DNA from: Podocnemis expansa
Lineage: Eukaryota; Chordata; Testudines; Podocnemididae
Assembly (NCBI GenBank): GCA_007922195.1
Contig: ML682014.1
Coordinates: forward strand, 807,027-871,026
Length of the DNA: 64,000 bases
Reading direction: 5' to 3'
Part shown: piece after piece, positions 1-12,932 of the stretch
Layout of the letters: the number at the start of each line of letters is the position of its first letter
Position numbering within the stretch: the first letter of the stretch is position 1
Notes under the pieces: model-generated
What the model saw: the letters and a program-made list of their open reading frames with translations, nothing else
Database searches by the model: none
What the model was told of the DNA's origin: nothing
Program-made: the position numbers and the translations under genes

Positions 1-2610
1 GGTTCATACTCACTGCTGAATCACACCTGGAAAATCATGCTGACAGTGGTGATTTTGCCATCGTCAGTATAGACATATCCTAAGATATGAGACAATAAAA
101 TTCATTTATATCCTTATCTCACCAAAAAAAGTTTTGTACTGGTATCAAAGTGCAATTGAAACCCATCCTGAACAGTTCTGCAACTTTATTGTTTCCCCCT
201 AAAGCATGTGTGCATATGATTTATAAAAATATGCATTATGTACACTAAAGTACATGCTAAGAATATACAATTTTTTAAATAATATTCAGATCTTTTAGAA
301 GGAAAAATGAGGCAAGAAAGTTGTTCAAAGTGAACGATAATTGTCTTTGATAGTACTAACTAGAACTTAGGTGAGGTGCAAGGGTATAATCATTTTTGAA
401 CTGCATTTGGCAATGAAATAATACCATTGAATGTTTTCTGCACTGTGCTGCACATACTTGATTGGCAGAACACCTGGAGTTCATCTCTGTCTCATATTAT
501 CTCATTTTATCTAACCTCTGGGCCAGACTTTCAGTTGGTGTAGAGCATTACAGCTCCACTGAAGTCAGTGTTGCTACACTGATGTGCCCTGACTGAGGAC
601 ACAGCCATACATCTCCATTGTAGATTACATTCTAAATCATCTATAGACATGTTAGAAGGAAAAGTTAAGTTCCAGACCTATTCCAAATGTATTTTAATAG
701 CATTTCAACAGCTCTAAACATAGCTTTTAATTCAGATTACTGAGTAAAATGAATTGAACTGCAGTACTGCAAGCACTAACACATACAAGGTCAGAAGCAG
801 TCAGATGCAGTCATGCTACTGCAGGCCAAACCATAAATGCATGCATATATGGATATTAAACAGGCAACTGACTATCACATAAATGGAAGTATACTTGCAG
901 TTTTTGCAAATAGTCCTCACACTATGCTTTAAAGATTTCATTACACTGACATCAGTTCAGCATCTATAATATTCACCTTTTGTAAAATAATAAGACAGGG
1001 TGGATAAAACTGGATCATAGCTAGGCATCAGCAATTTTACTTTTGATAGCTAGAGGGCACTCCTCCATTACATTTCTGCAGTGGAACTAGGCAACAGGCT
1101 TCTAAAACTGGTCACCATCGCAACCAGAAATATAGCTTTGTCCAGAGTTGTCATAAAAAGTTTCATCTTAAAAAGTAGTTGATATTGTTTCTCAGATAAG
1201 TGAACCTCTGACGACTTTGTGGTTATCTCACTTAGGTCTCAGCCCCCTAGTTATCATCTTTCTTGGGATGGAATCATGGATTCCACTTCCCCTCGACTGG
1301 GGATTTAGGCTGCAGAATCCTGCAATGCACTGTGTTCACCTTAGTAGGTCTGCGTTCAGTTCAACACCTGCAGTTTCTGTTTTCTCCAGAACAATGACAA
1401 GATTAACACAGTAATCAGTCATAAAGTAAAGTCCTGTGCTCGCTCTGGATCTTTCATTGCAGTGGTCAGACAGTCTCAGCTGCCAAGACCTCACCAAGAC
1501 CTGACTCCTTGTCTGTTTCACTCCCCCACTATGAGCAGGAAGTAGATGGGGCCACTCTGAAGGTCCAAGGGTCAGAAGGGGTTTCTGTCCAGCTAGTAAA
1601 GCAGATGGCCTATCACCAGCTCCCTACCTATGGTCACCTCCCTCTTCTATTGCTCCCTACCCTGAGAAACAGAGAACAAAATGTATAGGGAGCCAGGCTA
1701 TAGGGGAGCGAGATGGGTAGTGAGCCCCTCTTGGCTGTTAGTACATGGCTCCTTTTCCACCTCACCCTCCACCCACAGTTCGGCAGTAGGCTCCAAATTA
1801 GCTGTTACCTTTCTCTGAGCAAGCATTCTGTGCCCTTTGGGGACTATGAGTGGGGATCCAGGTCAGGGAAATTCCAGCACTTGCAAAATTCAGGTTTAAA
1901 AATCAGTCAAACTCGAATAATTGCCTTTTTTAAACCCAGGAATCTAGGAAAGGGAAAGGGGAGAATTCAGTAAAAAAATAAAATGAAGACTATTAAAAAA
2001 TATTGCACAAGTCTCTTACTGATCAGGAATATGGCCACTAGCTCATGAAGAGACACGTAATATTTATGAAGTTGAGACATAAATAGTCTTTGAATATTCC
2101 CCGTATTCCTGGAATTCTGACACAGTGTTAAGCACCTTCTGTGAGGTGTTGAATGCCCAAAACTCTCTCTCTCATAATGGAGGCTCATCTTGGCAAGGTC
2201 CAGAAGGTCCTCAGCAGTTTGTAGAAAAAGTCCAACCACTGTCCAAGATAGACAGTTTTCCAGAGAAATTTCTTTCCCTAGAGTGGGAAGTAAATCAGCT
2301 GCTTTAAAATAGAATACTTGTTTAAGAGAATTGCAGTTTTCAGACACATTGCATCACATTCTTTTGCTCTGTATTGATTTTTACCTAAAATGACATTTCA
2401 AAACTATTGTGCATACGTTAGTCCTGGATTAACTACCACCTGGATTCACTACACAGTTATTCTACCTAATATAGAACTAGCATACATCAATCAGAGGCAT
2501 TGCTGTGTAAAGAAAAGATCCGGTGCACCGTCCCAAGATCTGCCCCCAGTCCAAGCCTCGCCTTTTCAAGACCACCCCTCGGCTCAAGTCCTGCCCCTTC
2601 TAAGCCCCGC
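1..2610. other. Non-coding block, no gene seen
   Basis: AT-rich sequence without a convincing open frame or splice-bounded exon. The short frames here (under 130 codons) show no recognisable domain. A degenerate palindromic short repeat is annotated separately near 529-602. From about 1,200 to 1,960 the sequence is richer in C and T (runs such as ccctcccc-like tracts) and could be an old, unclassified interspersed repeat, but I cannot name it. Confidence 0.6.
529..602. repeat. Degenerate palindromic short repeat with gaagtcagtg-type core
   Basis: The segment begins gggccagactttcagttggt and ends ctgactgaggac around a core of the ccactgaagtcagtg type. The two halves are roughly inverted copies (ccagactttcagttggtgta against gatgtgccctgactgagg). 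Short palindromes with a cattgacttcaatgg-like centre are common and old in sauropsid DNA. This is one of several in the window and is assigned by appearance only. Confidence 0.45.
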
Positions 2611-2617
2611 AGATCTT

Positions 2618-2905
2618 CAAACATGCTGCCATGGGCCAGATCGAACCTGACTCATGGCATGACCTCCACCCCCCAGCCGATCCTCAGCCACGTAGCCACC
2701 CGCCAGGCCCAACCCGACTCAGAGCCTGCCTCCCACCCCCTAGCCAATCCTCAGCCATGAGCTGCTGGCTAGGCCCAACCTGACCTGGGGCCTGCCTCTC
2801 ACCCCCCTCAACTGATCCTCGGCCATGCAGCCACCGGCCAGGCCCGACCTGACCCAGGGCCTGCCCCCCAACCGATACTCAGCCACACTGCTGCACTGAG
2901 GGTGT
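2618..2905. repeat. GC-rich minisatellite, unit about 67 bp
   Basis: A tandem array is visible by eye. The anchor gatcctcagcca recurs, with changes, starting at 2679, 2746, 2814 and 2874, giving periods of 67, 68 and 60 bp. A diverged partial copy lies upstream from about 2618. Each unit carries a gccaggccc...cctgcctcccaccccc pattern. The array is much more GC-rich than its flanks. Open frames through it are a by-product of composition and period and are not taken as genes. Confidence 0.8.
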
Positions 2906-5900
2906 CTGCATGCATGTAGCACACAGCACACTCAGGGTTTGTGGGCTAGGCAGCAGCTGAGCTCCACCCCACTACCCCCAGGCAGACAGGCTTCAGCACA
3001 TCTCGGGAAAATTTATTCGGGGCCCTACCAGGGAGATTCAGGGCATGGACCTTGCGTGCCCTGTGTCAGCGATGCCCCAATATCAATAACAGGTTCAAAG
3101 AGATTATTGACATTATTCCATATTTACCTTGGACCTAAACATGCACATTTTATTTTGGTATATTACCCTCTTCCACTAATACCATAAGTAAATCCTGACT
3201 TATGCACAAAATTCGATTACACTGGTTTTGTGCAAGAGAAATGTGTGGCAGTCAGATGGATGAAATGCTCCCCATCCAAACTGACACAGAATAGGTGGCA
3301 CCAGTTCAGCAATGCAGAGAGAGTTGCTTTCACTGGCTACCCTAATAGCCTAATCTGCCCAAAATTCCTTTTGCACTCTGCTGTCAACTAAACCAAAATG
3401 GAGCTGCTCTTTGCAGCATACTGACAAGGTGGAATATGCTAGCATGCCTTCTCCATGGCCACAGCCATTGCATAATGACAAGATGATATACTTTTTAAAA
3501 TGTTCATGCTCACAGAAAGGGCAAAAACTTAGCCAAAATTTACTAGATTTTCTTTCATAAAAATCAAGGCCCAAACTTGCACTGGAAGTAAATTGAATGC
3601 AATGGAATTTCCCTGATTTGCAGCAGCTAAGGATCTGGTCCGGAACGCGTGCTATAAAGATGTATAATATTATCATAATTATCCTCATTTATTTATAACT
3701 TTCAAATCAATACTATTAGGATAAATATGTACAGAATATTCATGCAGATCATTCCTTTTTGTGTTTTATGCTTTGAACACCTAACATATTTTGCTTTTCC
3801 TCTGGTGAGATGATCATTGGCTATGCCAATATTTAAATGATTAACCTTGCTGTAGAATGATCTAGAAGGAAGAATTATTCTGTCTGCCAAAAACAGTTCC
3901 TGTACTTTCAAACACTAATAGGCTCTGGCACTACAGTGAGAGATATAATGAGCTCTGAATTGAATTGTTCATGCATTTTAGTGAAACTCTATGCTGAAAC
4001 CATAAGATAAAATAGTATTTTTTCTTTGTTTTCTAAGGAAAACATACCCCAAGTTCTCAGAAATATATACTAACTTGATATTTAGAAAGTCACCTAGGAC
4101 TAGAAGCTTCCTCCAAGACATGCCAGATTTACAGTAGCTGTTTTTACTTAATATACAATAGTGTAGAGTATGAAACTATCAAGGTCTCATTTCTTTTTTC
4201 AACTCAAACAGCTGCTACCATCGATGAAGAGGCAGGTGCTGAGGCATGAACAATATTACTACTAAAAAGAACAGAAGATTTGGTGATAACTTTCCTCACT
4301 CGAATATTATATCAAAAATACTTCTAAATTCCCTAAAGTGTTCAGGTGGGACAGGAAATTAAACTTCAAAAAGGCTTTTAAAATACAGATTTTATTTTTA
4401 TTATTCACCTCTACTTCCACTATTAACTCCCCAATTTTTTTCATTATGGGGTGGGTCCCTAAACACAAGAGATATATGCATTTAATAATAGGATCTATGC
4501 CTACTGGATGAAAACTATGTTAGCTGCTTTAGCAACACATGCAGAAATCCTGCTCCCAACTCAGTAGACCAATAATTAAAGGAGCTGCAACCTCTTAATG
4601 ACAGCTTGAACCTTCTGAGTATCATTATGCACAGGATCTATCTGCCACAATTCTCATTTACTGCAATTCAACAACAGACAATGATGCCACCGACAGTATT
4701 TAGGGAGGTAGGCCAATGCTCGGAGGAGACCTTTCTGAAAGGCTAAGTCTGCTGTTTGCAATAAACTATAGAGAGCTGTCCTGTGTATAAAGTTACTCCT
4801 AATGTGCAAGACATTTTACTATCATTCCAGCATCAAACTGCACTGATAGAACATTCTGAGAGTGAAATATCCAGGAAGTTACCAATGGCATTTTGAAAGC
4901 CAAAAGCAAACAAGGGTTGGAAGACTTATTGCACTTCATTGTTATTTGACTCAATAATAGATCTAGAAGTATTTTTACAGAGGAGGCAGAGCAATACCTT
5001 GTTCACGGGGGGCTGTGGTTTAACTGCAAAACACAAAAGCAAATGCATTTAATGAAAGATTCAGAAATGACTGAGTAGAAAGTAAGTGTAATAATGCTTT
5101 GCCACTTAATGGGCCTAATGCATACAGTTTACATGAGAACCCAATGTGTGTTGGAAAGGATAGATTTAACACTGTTCCTTGCACCTGAGAAAAAGAAAAA
5201 TGTTTTCAATGTGTAAGAAACACCTGGTCAAACTTTTGTATTAGTGACAGGGAGTAGTAAGAATTATAATAATTCTGCTTCAATCCCACAGTATTGTATT
5301 TTACCAGACTATGTGTTAGCGCTAACACTCAGCACCCTCTTGAACAATTCATCTGAGGAGCAAATGGGAGGGAGTTAATTGTAAGAGTACAGAAACTCAA
5401 TAGGGAGTGCTAGGGAACCTTACAGGATCAAATCAAAACCACAGTGCCAATTATGTGTGTGTGATATATGGGTGCTGGAGCTAAAGCAGTAAGACTGAGA
5501 TAGAGAAAATAACTGTTTGGAAAAACTTACAGGTTTATTTTCTTAGATAATTATGTGCTAGTTCCTGCTTGCATTGATTCCAATCACAGCAGGCTTCCCT
5601 GGAACTGCATGTATAACTAAGGGTAGATCTAAGAGTCTGTCTCCCTAAGTATTCTCAACTCTCTTTGATTTCAATGGGAATATGAGTGCTCAACCCCTTT
5701 CGAGAATCAGACCCAAAAAATCTCTTTGGCTTTTCTCCAGAGGAGTTTGCATGGACATTTCCATTGGTTTTAGCCTTCATGGCATTCACACTATTTGCAA
5801 TTTTCAAAATGAGATTCACATTCAAACAAACTCTAAAACACAACATGATACTGACATTACATCATCTTTTGATGAAAAAACAAATTTGTCTTTAATTATT

Positions 5901-6540
5901 GGAAATCATATCTAGGTTTCTGTTGATGTCTTAATAGTGAATTTGTTTACTAAACAGGAGAGGTTTTTGGTTTTTTTCAAGTCGGTTTTTCTAGAAATGA
6001 TAACATACAATGGAAAAGAGTGCTGCTAAAGGAATCAAGGGTATGGTTAACCGGAGAGCTGGACAACCCACTGCTAGAGAACAAAAGGAATCAGGAGCCA
6101 AACAGATAGGACTTAGAGAAACTGACCTTCTAAGGATTCCTTCTAATCACCTTCTCAAGGTGGGCAAGTCTTGGGGATTTGTGGAGTTCAGAGGTGGTGA
6201 TGCCCCTCAATCCCATGGATCTTGGGACTGTATGCAAGATCAAATCTCACAGCTCTCTGAAGGCAACAGGAGGGCACATGAACCCAATCTGCTAACTAGA
6301 CAGAACGAGCATATAACAAACTGTTCGCTACTTTTATGTCACCAGTCACACAGCCCTATTTTTTGGAACTGATTCAATATTGAGAAATATTTTTACAGGT
6401 ATTATAAGGGAACAATTGGCAAACTATAGATTATTCATAAAGTACTGATGAATAATGTCCCATAAATTGAATTGGTGCTTCTAGGCTCAGCCAGACAGTC
6501 CCATCGTCCTGATACCCATGACCCCATAGCAAGCACTGGG
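2906..6540. other. Non-coding block, no gene seen
   Basis: Mostly unique-looking AT-rich DNA. At 3,010-3,080 there is a patch (ggggccctaccagggaga...) that resembles the GGGCCCTACC end of a repeat I associate with turtle DNA, but no second end was found. Near 5,655 a degenerate palindromic tgatttcaatggga core occurs. An open frame of 120 codons at 6010-6372 on the plus strand has no recognisable domain and no supporting splice or promoter context, so it is not called a gene. Confidence 0.55.
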
Positions 6541-6544
6541 GCAT

Positions 6545-6780
6545 AAAGGATGAATAGTAAGGGGTTTAGAATACTAGTCTGCTATTCAGATGACCCAGCT
6601 TCAAGTTCCTACTCCCCCACAGACTTCTCTGGAAACACTAAGCAAGTCGTTTATCCTTCCTATGCCTCTTTTCCTTCTCTGTAAAATAGAAATAATAAAT
6701 AGCACTTCTCTAACACATGGAGGTTTTGTGAGGATTCGTAAGTTAAAGCAGGTGAAGCCCTGAGAGACTATGATAAGAGG
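6545..6780 (+). mobile_element. MIR-type CORE-SINE fragment
   Basis: The order of motifs matches a tRNA-derived MIR/CORE SINE: a tRNA-like 5' part (gtttagaatactagtctgct, then a degraded box-B-like segment), then taagcaagtcgtttatcctt, then ttctctgtaaaatagaaata and gttttgtgaggattcgtaag in the CORE region. These correspond to the familiar gggcaagtcacttaacc, ctgtaaaatggggataata and gttgtgaggattaaatga signatures. The copy is diverged, as expected for an ancient family. No target duplication could be seen. Confidence 0.75.
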
Positions 6781-9629
6781 GCACAGTTGGTCACAAATTC
6801 TGTGACTGAACATTTTTCTGCCCAAATCTACTGATCAATCAAAAGCAAAATGTTTTTCAGAAATGTGTCAGCTTCAACGAAAATACATTTTGAAACAAAA
6901 ATTTATAAACAGAAATTCCATCTTTTGGAATGGAATTTGTGATTTTCTATTTTGAAAAATCTTTCACTTACAGTCATTTGAAATGATGAATTATATGAAA
7001 GTTAAATCTAAACAAAACATTTTGATTGTCAAAATTAAATTTGTGATTGAGATGGCACACAATTTTTTTCTCCCCCAGAATTTTGGATTGTGGTAAATGT
7101 TGAATGTGGCTTTCTTCAATTCCAAAAGCGATGAAATTGTGAACTATATACAAAAAAAACCCAAACACCAATTTGTGCACAGCTCTGTGTTGGGTGCCAT
7201 ATAAATAGCATAGCACCAGGGACATTTGCATGATCAGGGAGTGCGGGGACAATGAGCATCTCCTCTTTGAAGAAGGTTTCCATTTCAAATTCCACTCCAT
7301 AGAAGCTAGGCAACAAAAACTGACTGGATTTTTGTTGCTTCTCAAAAGGTTATGTTTTGTTTTTGCCATTCTGGAATTATGTTTCAAAACATTTTTGTAA
7401 AATTTCTATCAGCAGAGTTTTAGAAATAAAGCCCTCCCCCCCCCCTTGAAACCTCACATCAGAAGCAAACCTACACAGGAATATGTAGACCAGAAAAAAA
7501 AAAAGGGGGGGGAGACAATAATATGTCTCATAGCTATAGAAATCAGGTACAAAAAGAGAATAGCATAAAATGTTTGTAAATTGTGTGTTGTATACCAATT
7601 ATTTTCTAGGGATGCTGATATTGCCTCATTATAGATATTTTTTCATGTCTCATATTGGAGACTAGAAAAGCTACCTTTAGTTGCAACTGTATCAACAGAA
7701 AAAGATGAAGAAATGGCTTAATTTTCATCAGCCACAACAATAAACTCTGCTTATGCATTCAAAGAAATGCATCAGGAAATTCTGTTGTAGAAATTCTCTG
7801 AGATCCATTTTACAGCCTGCTATATGCCATCCTCACCATCTGCTAAATACAAGGTCAATATCCATTATTAAATTAGGAGGTTAGCATATATTCACAGCAA
7901 AAATCAACAGTTAAGTGTTGGTATAACAGTGAGAGAGTCAGACTAGTTTGAAAACGCAGTTTCTGTTATCATTTGTTATGGAGTGCTATAGCTTTCTTTC
8001 TCTCTCTTGCTTTCTCTTTTTAACAGAATAGTAAAATAAAGCTAGACAACATACTTAAGTACCTTGCTGAACCAGGGCCTTAGTTAACCATGAATATGTA
8101 CTTCAGCTTGCTTGATAAGTTAAGCTAAACATACATCTCTAAACAAATTCTTTTTGATCACGAACATTTTAGGAAAACTAATTTTACTGTACTACCAAAA
8201 CATGGGGCAGTTACATTTTCCATAATACTTTTGCTTTCATTTTAAGAAAAAATGAACGAAGACAATATGGAGAAATGATAGTTTTCAGCCTATTTTTATA
8301 AAACCAATATTAAAATGTTTGTTGCTTAAAAAATTATCACAGACAGCTGGGTTCCACAAGTATCCTTTAATCCTACATTCTAGTACATTTGGCACCACAA
8401 AACAAACATCTTTACGGGCAGATCACTGGAGAACTTTTTTCTTGGACCATTAATTTCAGAGAAAAGCTTTCTTTACAGTGAACTGAAAACAAAATAAAGC
8501 TAACTAATATAAGGAAGCCTGTGATGTTTGGAAGCTATCACCAAAAACCAGATTACCCAAATGTAATTATGGAATAAGTTGAACTATTTGTGCTTCTTTA
8601 TTATGGAAATAAGGAACATTTCTTCACTAAATACAATGGTATAGCCATCATATTATATACATACTGTATTCTATCACCAAGTTTATAATTGAATATCTAT
8701 CAGACACAGGAGGACTCTGAAGAAATTTCAAGTGTACAGCTTCAAAACTCCTCAACCAAGTTAACAAACCATAAATGCAACCACCGTGTTCTGTGTTAGA
8801 ACAGCAGTGACACGTGTTAATAGAGCTGTTATCACAGGATAACCAAACACCATTAATATGTCTAAGTTCTCAAGAGCAAAAGTCACCATTTCCCATGGAA
8901 ACAATGGCTCACAGTAACAAGACTAGTCATGGTGTCTCAGGGGCAATTACAAGCAGTCTAACAGTAATATGCACAATTTAAGTATATACTGGTGGGCTGC
9001 AATTTAAAAGCTAACCTATTCGCTATTGGCAGAAGTGGCACTAAAGGTTATTCATCTCTACTATATAGGAGCATGTGGTATTTCTGCCGTTGTTGTCCTC
9101 ACAGATTCCACCAGGGAAAGAGAGTTTTAAATTGTGGCCAGAGCTGAAAGGTATTCCCAGTTGATAAATCAGCATATCACTGACTGTTCATGTCATGGGC
9201 CCTTCATGTGCAGTTCTGCCCATTTTGTGAGCTGACTTGGACATGTATCAGTGGATTACAGGTGGAGGCCCTTCAGCTACCACCATTTTCTCCAGGAAGA
9301 CTTTCTGTCAACAAGGATTCAGTGTCCTGGTTTATGCCGTAATAATCCAAGAATAAATCAAATCCACTATACACATACTGAACTACAAACTTAGACACTC
9401 AGCACCATCTGTTTGACTTGAAGAGCATGGCAGCAAAAAAAACTGACTGCAGTCATGATAGCTGCCATGTTTAGGCATAACATAACCCAAAAGATCCGCC
9501 ATCCAATAGGTAGCCCAAGCTGTCATTTAACAAAATGAAACTTTCAGTTCAGCATTTGGTAACCAAACTTATTACTTAGAAATTGCCCATCATCTTTTGA
9601 CCCATACACATTCAATGCCATTGCTCATG
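6781..9629. other. Non-coding block, low-complexity patches only
   Basis: No gene is seen. 6,830-7,000 is rich in aaattt/gaaat words, the style of an old DNA transposon, but it has no clear termini. A C homopolymer lies at about 7,435-7,445 and an A-run followed by a G-run at about 7,493-7,511. A stretch from about 8,760 to 8,960 is free of recognisable repeats. The minus-strand frame of 137 codons at 6974-7387 shows no domain. Confidence 0.55.
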
Positions 9630-10577
9630 AGGTCATTGCCTTCATTAATGATCTGGATGATGGGATACACTGCACACTCAGTAAGTTCGCAGATGATACC
9701 AAGCTGGTGGGAATGGTAAATATGCTTGAGTGTAGCAATAGGATTCAGAGAAACCTACACAAATTGGGAGAATTGAGCCAAAAGAAATCTCATGAGGTTC
9801 AACAAGGACAAGTGCCAAGCCCTGCGATTAGGACAGAAAAATTCCAAGCACTGCTACAGGCTGGGGACTGATCAGCTAAGAAGCAGCTCTGTAGAAAAGG
9901 ACCTGAGGTTTATGGTGGACAGGAAGCTGGATATGAGTCAACAGTGTGTCCTTGCTGCCAAAAAGGCCAATTACATGTTGGGCTGCATGAGGAGGAGTGT
10001 TGGCAGCAGATCGAGGGATGTGATTATTCCTTTCTATTTAGCACTTGTGAGGCTGCACTTGGAATACTGTGTCCAGTTTTGAGCTCCCCACAACAGAAAG
10101 GATGAGCAGAAATTAGGAGGAGTCCAGTGGATGGCAACAAAAATGATTAGGGGTTGGGGAGCATGACTTACAAGAGAGACTGAAGGAATTAGGCTTATTT
10201 AGTCTGCAGAAGAGAAGACTGAGGAAGGGGGATTTGATAGCAACCTTCAACCACTTGAAGGGGTGCTCCAAAGAAGAGGGAGCTAAGCCATTCTCAGTGA
10301 TGACAGAGGACAGAAAAAGGAGCAATCATTTCAAGCTGCAGCTGGGGCAGTGAAGGTTGGATTTTAAGAAAAACTTATTAGGAGAGTTGTAAAGCACTGG
10401 AGAGGGGTACCTAGGGAGGGAGTGGAATCTCCATCTTTGGCAGCTTTTAAGGGCTGGTTAAACAAAACCCTGGCTGGGATGATTTAGTGCGAATAGTCCT
10501 GCTTTTAGCAGGGGGCTGGACTAGAAAGATGAGGTCATGAGGTCCTTTCCAGCCCTAACATTCTGTGATTCAAGGAT
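9630..10577 (+). mobile_element. CR1 LINE, 5'-truncated, with ORF2 C-terminal remnant
   Basis: This is the 3' end of a CR1 non-LTR retrotransposon. At 9686-9697 the sequence encodes FADD, the catalytic motif of the reverse transcriptase, in the context SKFADDTKLVG. A frameshift lies near 9,790, and reading continues in another frame at 9792-10082 with the typical CR1 C-terminal segments FNKDKCQALRLG, EKDLRFMVD and LALVRLHLEYCVQF. The untranslated end carries the familiar ggtcatgaggtcctttccag block and finishes with attctgtgattc, the octamer-type CR1 tail. Truncation, the frameshift and internal stops make it non-functional. It was inserted by target-primed reverse transcription, but I could not define a target duplication. 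Confidence 0.93.
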
Positions 10578-10689
10578 TCATTATGTAAGAGTGCTCCACA
10601 GTTTCTTAAATTGATTTGTTAGGGAATGAAAGAACTCACTGATCAGTCTATCTAGATTCTTGTCCCAGCTCTGATCTGCCATATGGCCC

Positions 10690-10795
10690 TCTACCTGTTT
10701 AGACTGCAAGGTCTCTGGGAAAGAATACTCTTGCTATGTGTTTGCAGAGTGCATAGCACAAAGGGGCCTTAATCTTGGTTACTTGGTCTTAGTTA
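10690..10795 (+). mobile_element. L2 LINE 3' end fragment
   Basis: The sequence agactgcaaggtctctggga followed by tgtgtttgcagagtgcatag and cacaaaggggcc matches the conserved 3' untranslated end of L2-type elements (tgtaagctctttggggcagg, tgtttgtacagcgcctagca, caatggggtcc). It lies about 110 bp after the CR1 tail in the same orientation. Only the tip is present and it is well diverged. Confidence 0.65.
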
Positions 10796-11182
10796 CTTCT
10801 GTAGTGCCCATCACAGCAGTCTCCAAACACAGTTTGCTTAGTTTATCTACGCCACTAGTCAATAAAAGGATTTTTCAGTTTTCTAGAATTTCTTTTATCA
10901 CTAGAATATCTCCAGCTGACAAGGTCCACCTGGAAGATTTCAAGTGACTTTGATTACATTCTCTTTCGTGGAAGACTTTACAGTCACAAGCTCCCAATAG
11001 AGAACTAATATGAGATGACAGAACTTCAGAGTGTAAAGGGACATTAGATATGAAAAGTGTTAATGCCCATAGCTTGTAAGCAAGTGAATTAAATTCCTGG
11101 AAGAACAGTGATGTTAAATAAAGCAGCTGCATTTAGTACGAAGAGATCAACATCAATCCAGCTAGAGAAGCTGAAGATTCAG
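10796..11182. other. Non-coding block, nothing recognised
   Basis: Short unique-looking stretch between the L2 tip and the Penelope-like element. Overlapping frames on both strands (10738-10947 plus, 10875-11132 minus) have no recognisable content. Confidence 0.5.
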
Positions 11183-12590
11183 TTCCAGAGGGGTGGCCAT
11201 GTTAGTTAATTCAGCAAAACAAAGAAGGAGTGCTTTAGCACTTTTAAAGACTAACAAATTTATTTATAGCATGAGGTTTTGTGAGGGAAAAAATCCCATT
11301 TCATCAGACGCTTTGAAGATGGGGGAATTTATGGAATGGAAGAAAAATAAATGCAGGGAAGTGTAAGTCATAGGCTCAGGTCACAGTAACAGCAAATCAA
11401 AGCAGTTGCTAATATTCAAACACTGGGGAACAGCATATAGAGGAAGATGAGGTCAAATCACCTGCTGTAATGAGAAGAAAAATCCAAAGTCCTTATTTAG
11501 CCCTGGAAAAAAAAGTGTCAAATTTGCATACAAAATCCAATTCTTCAGTTTCTCTTTGAAGCCTTGAGTTGTTATTCATTTGTCTGTGCACAGCTGTTAG
11601 CAAATCATCAATGGAGTGATTAGGAAGATTGAAGTGCTCGCCTACTAGTTTTTGAATGTTGTGATTTCTGACGTCAGATTTGTAACCATTTTTTCCTTTG
11701 CTCAGAGACAGTCCTGTTTGTCAATATATAAGGCAGAGGAGCATTTCTGGCACTTGATGGCATAAATCACATTGGTGAATGAACAGATGAATGAGCCCTT
11801 GATGGAACAGCTGGTTTGATTAGGTTCTGTGATGGTGTTTTTTGTGCAGATATGTGGGCAAAGCTGGCAGTATGCTGTGTTACATGGATATGTGCCTGCT
11901 TTAATGGTTCTGTTGTTAGGTCTATAGTTACTGGTGAGTATCTGCTTAATGTTGGGGAGCTGTCTGTAAGCAAAGAGAGGTCTGCCTCCCAAGGTTGGGA
12001 GAGTATGGAATCATCTTGTAGAACAGGCTGTAGATCTTTGATGATGTGCTGTAGAGGTCTGACTTGGAAGTTGTAATTGATGACTAGTGGTGTTCTATTG
12101 TTCTCTCTCCTGGGCTTCTCCGGTATCTTCAGGGTATCTGCCTGGCTCTGTGTATCTGTTTCCTCACTTCCACAGATGAGTACTGTAGTTTTAAGAATTC
12201 TTGATAGAGATTCTGAAGGTATGTGTCTCTACCTGAGGAATCAGAGCATATGTGGTTATATCTTAGGGTTGGCTATAGACATTGGATCATGTGGTGTGCT
12301 TTGGATGAAAGCTCGAGGGATTTAGGCAACTATACTGATTAGTAGATTTTTGGTATAGGATGGTGTTTGTGTGTTCATCACTGATTTGTGCTGTGGTGTT
12401 GAGAAAGTGGATCTCCTGCGTGGAGTGTTCCAGGCTAAGTTTGACTGTGGAATAAAAATTGTTGAAATCTCTGTGGAAGTCTTCAAGGGCATCTCTACCG
12501 TGGCTCCAGATCCCTCAAGCTTTCATACAAGCTTTAGTGGACTTGGAGCAAGTCTTGTTCAGAAAATTAATCATTGGCATTTTTAGTCAT
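11183..12590 (-). mobile_element. Penelope-like retroelement (PLE), decayed copy with RT-to-GIY-YIG region
   Basis: Reading the minus strand, about 12,590 down to 12,300 encodes a decayed C-terminal part of a PLE reverse transcriptase, with pieces such as LEDFHRDFNNFYSTVKLSLE and EIHFLNTTAQISDEHTNT. The frame at 11992-11702 then gives the linker and the start of the GIY-YIG endonuclease: a Cys-rich CNTAYCQLCPHIC segment followed by NVIYAIKCQKCSSALYI. The catalytic GIY-YIG domain is cut short and frameshifted just after this. The low-coordinate end, 11,183-11,340, is the 3' terminal sequence, starting ttccagaggggtggccatgt and containing agactaacaaatttattt and atttcatcagac. PLEs are retroelements with an RT related to telomerase. 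Several stops and shifts show this copy is dead. The family is firmly recognised; the exact 5' limit is uncertain. Confidence 0.85.
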
Positions 12591-12932
12591 ATTTCAATGC
12601 ATAACTACATTTACTGTAGGTTCTGATCTCAAGCCACACAACACAATATTAGTTATCACCAATTACTTCCTGTGAAGTCAACATATTTAAATACACATTT
12701 ATCTTATCCACATGTTTGTTTGTAGTAGTTCAATACTAGATATCTTGAGTTGCTACAGGGATCAGTGAAAAGTTAATTTAACACAAGCTTTTGATGTTAT
12801 TTCCTAATAGTGTCGTATTCACTACAGAATATGAGAGGCTGAACCAAAGTGAGAGGTATGGCATAGCAAGACTGAATCAGACAGGAAAGCAGATGCAAAT
12901 GACTTTAGCAATCTGACAGGCTCTGGAAAAGT

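Noticed and set aside
2618..2905. CRISPR-like array
   Set aside because: The repetition is a continuous diverged tandem array without unique spacers, in a vertebrate context.
6010..6372. 120-codon plus-strand open frame
   Set aside because: No domain, signal or repeated motif recognised, no splice or promoter context. A frame of this length is expected by chance in 64 kb on six frames.
6545..6640. tRNA gene
   Set aside because: The tRNA-like text belongs to the 5' part of a MIR SINE. No cloverleaf or intact A and B boxes could be drawn.
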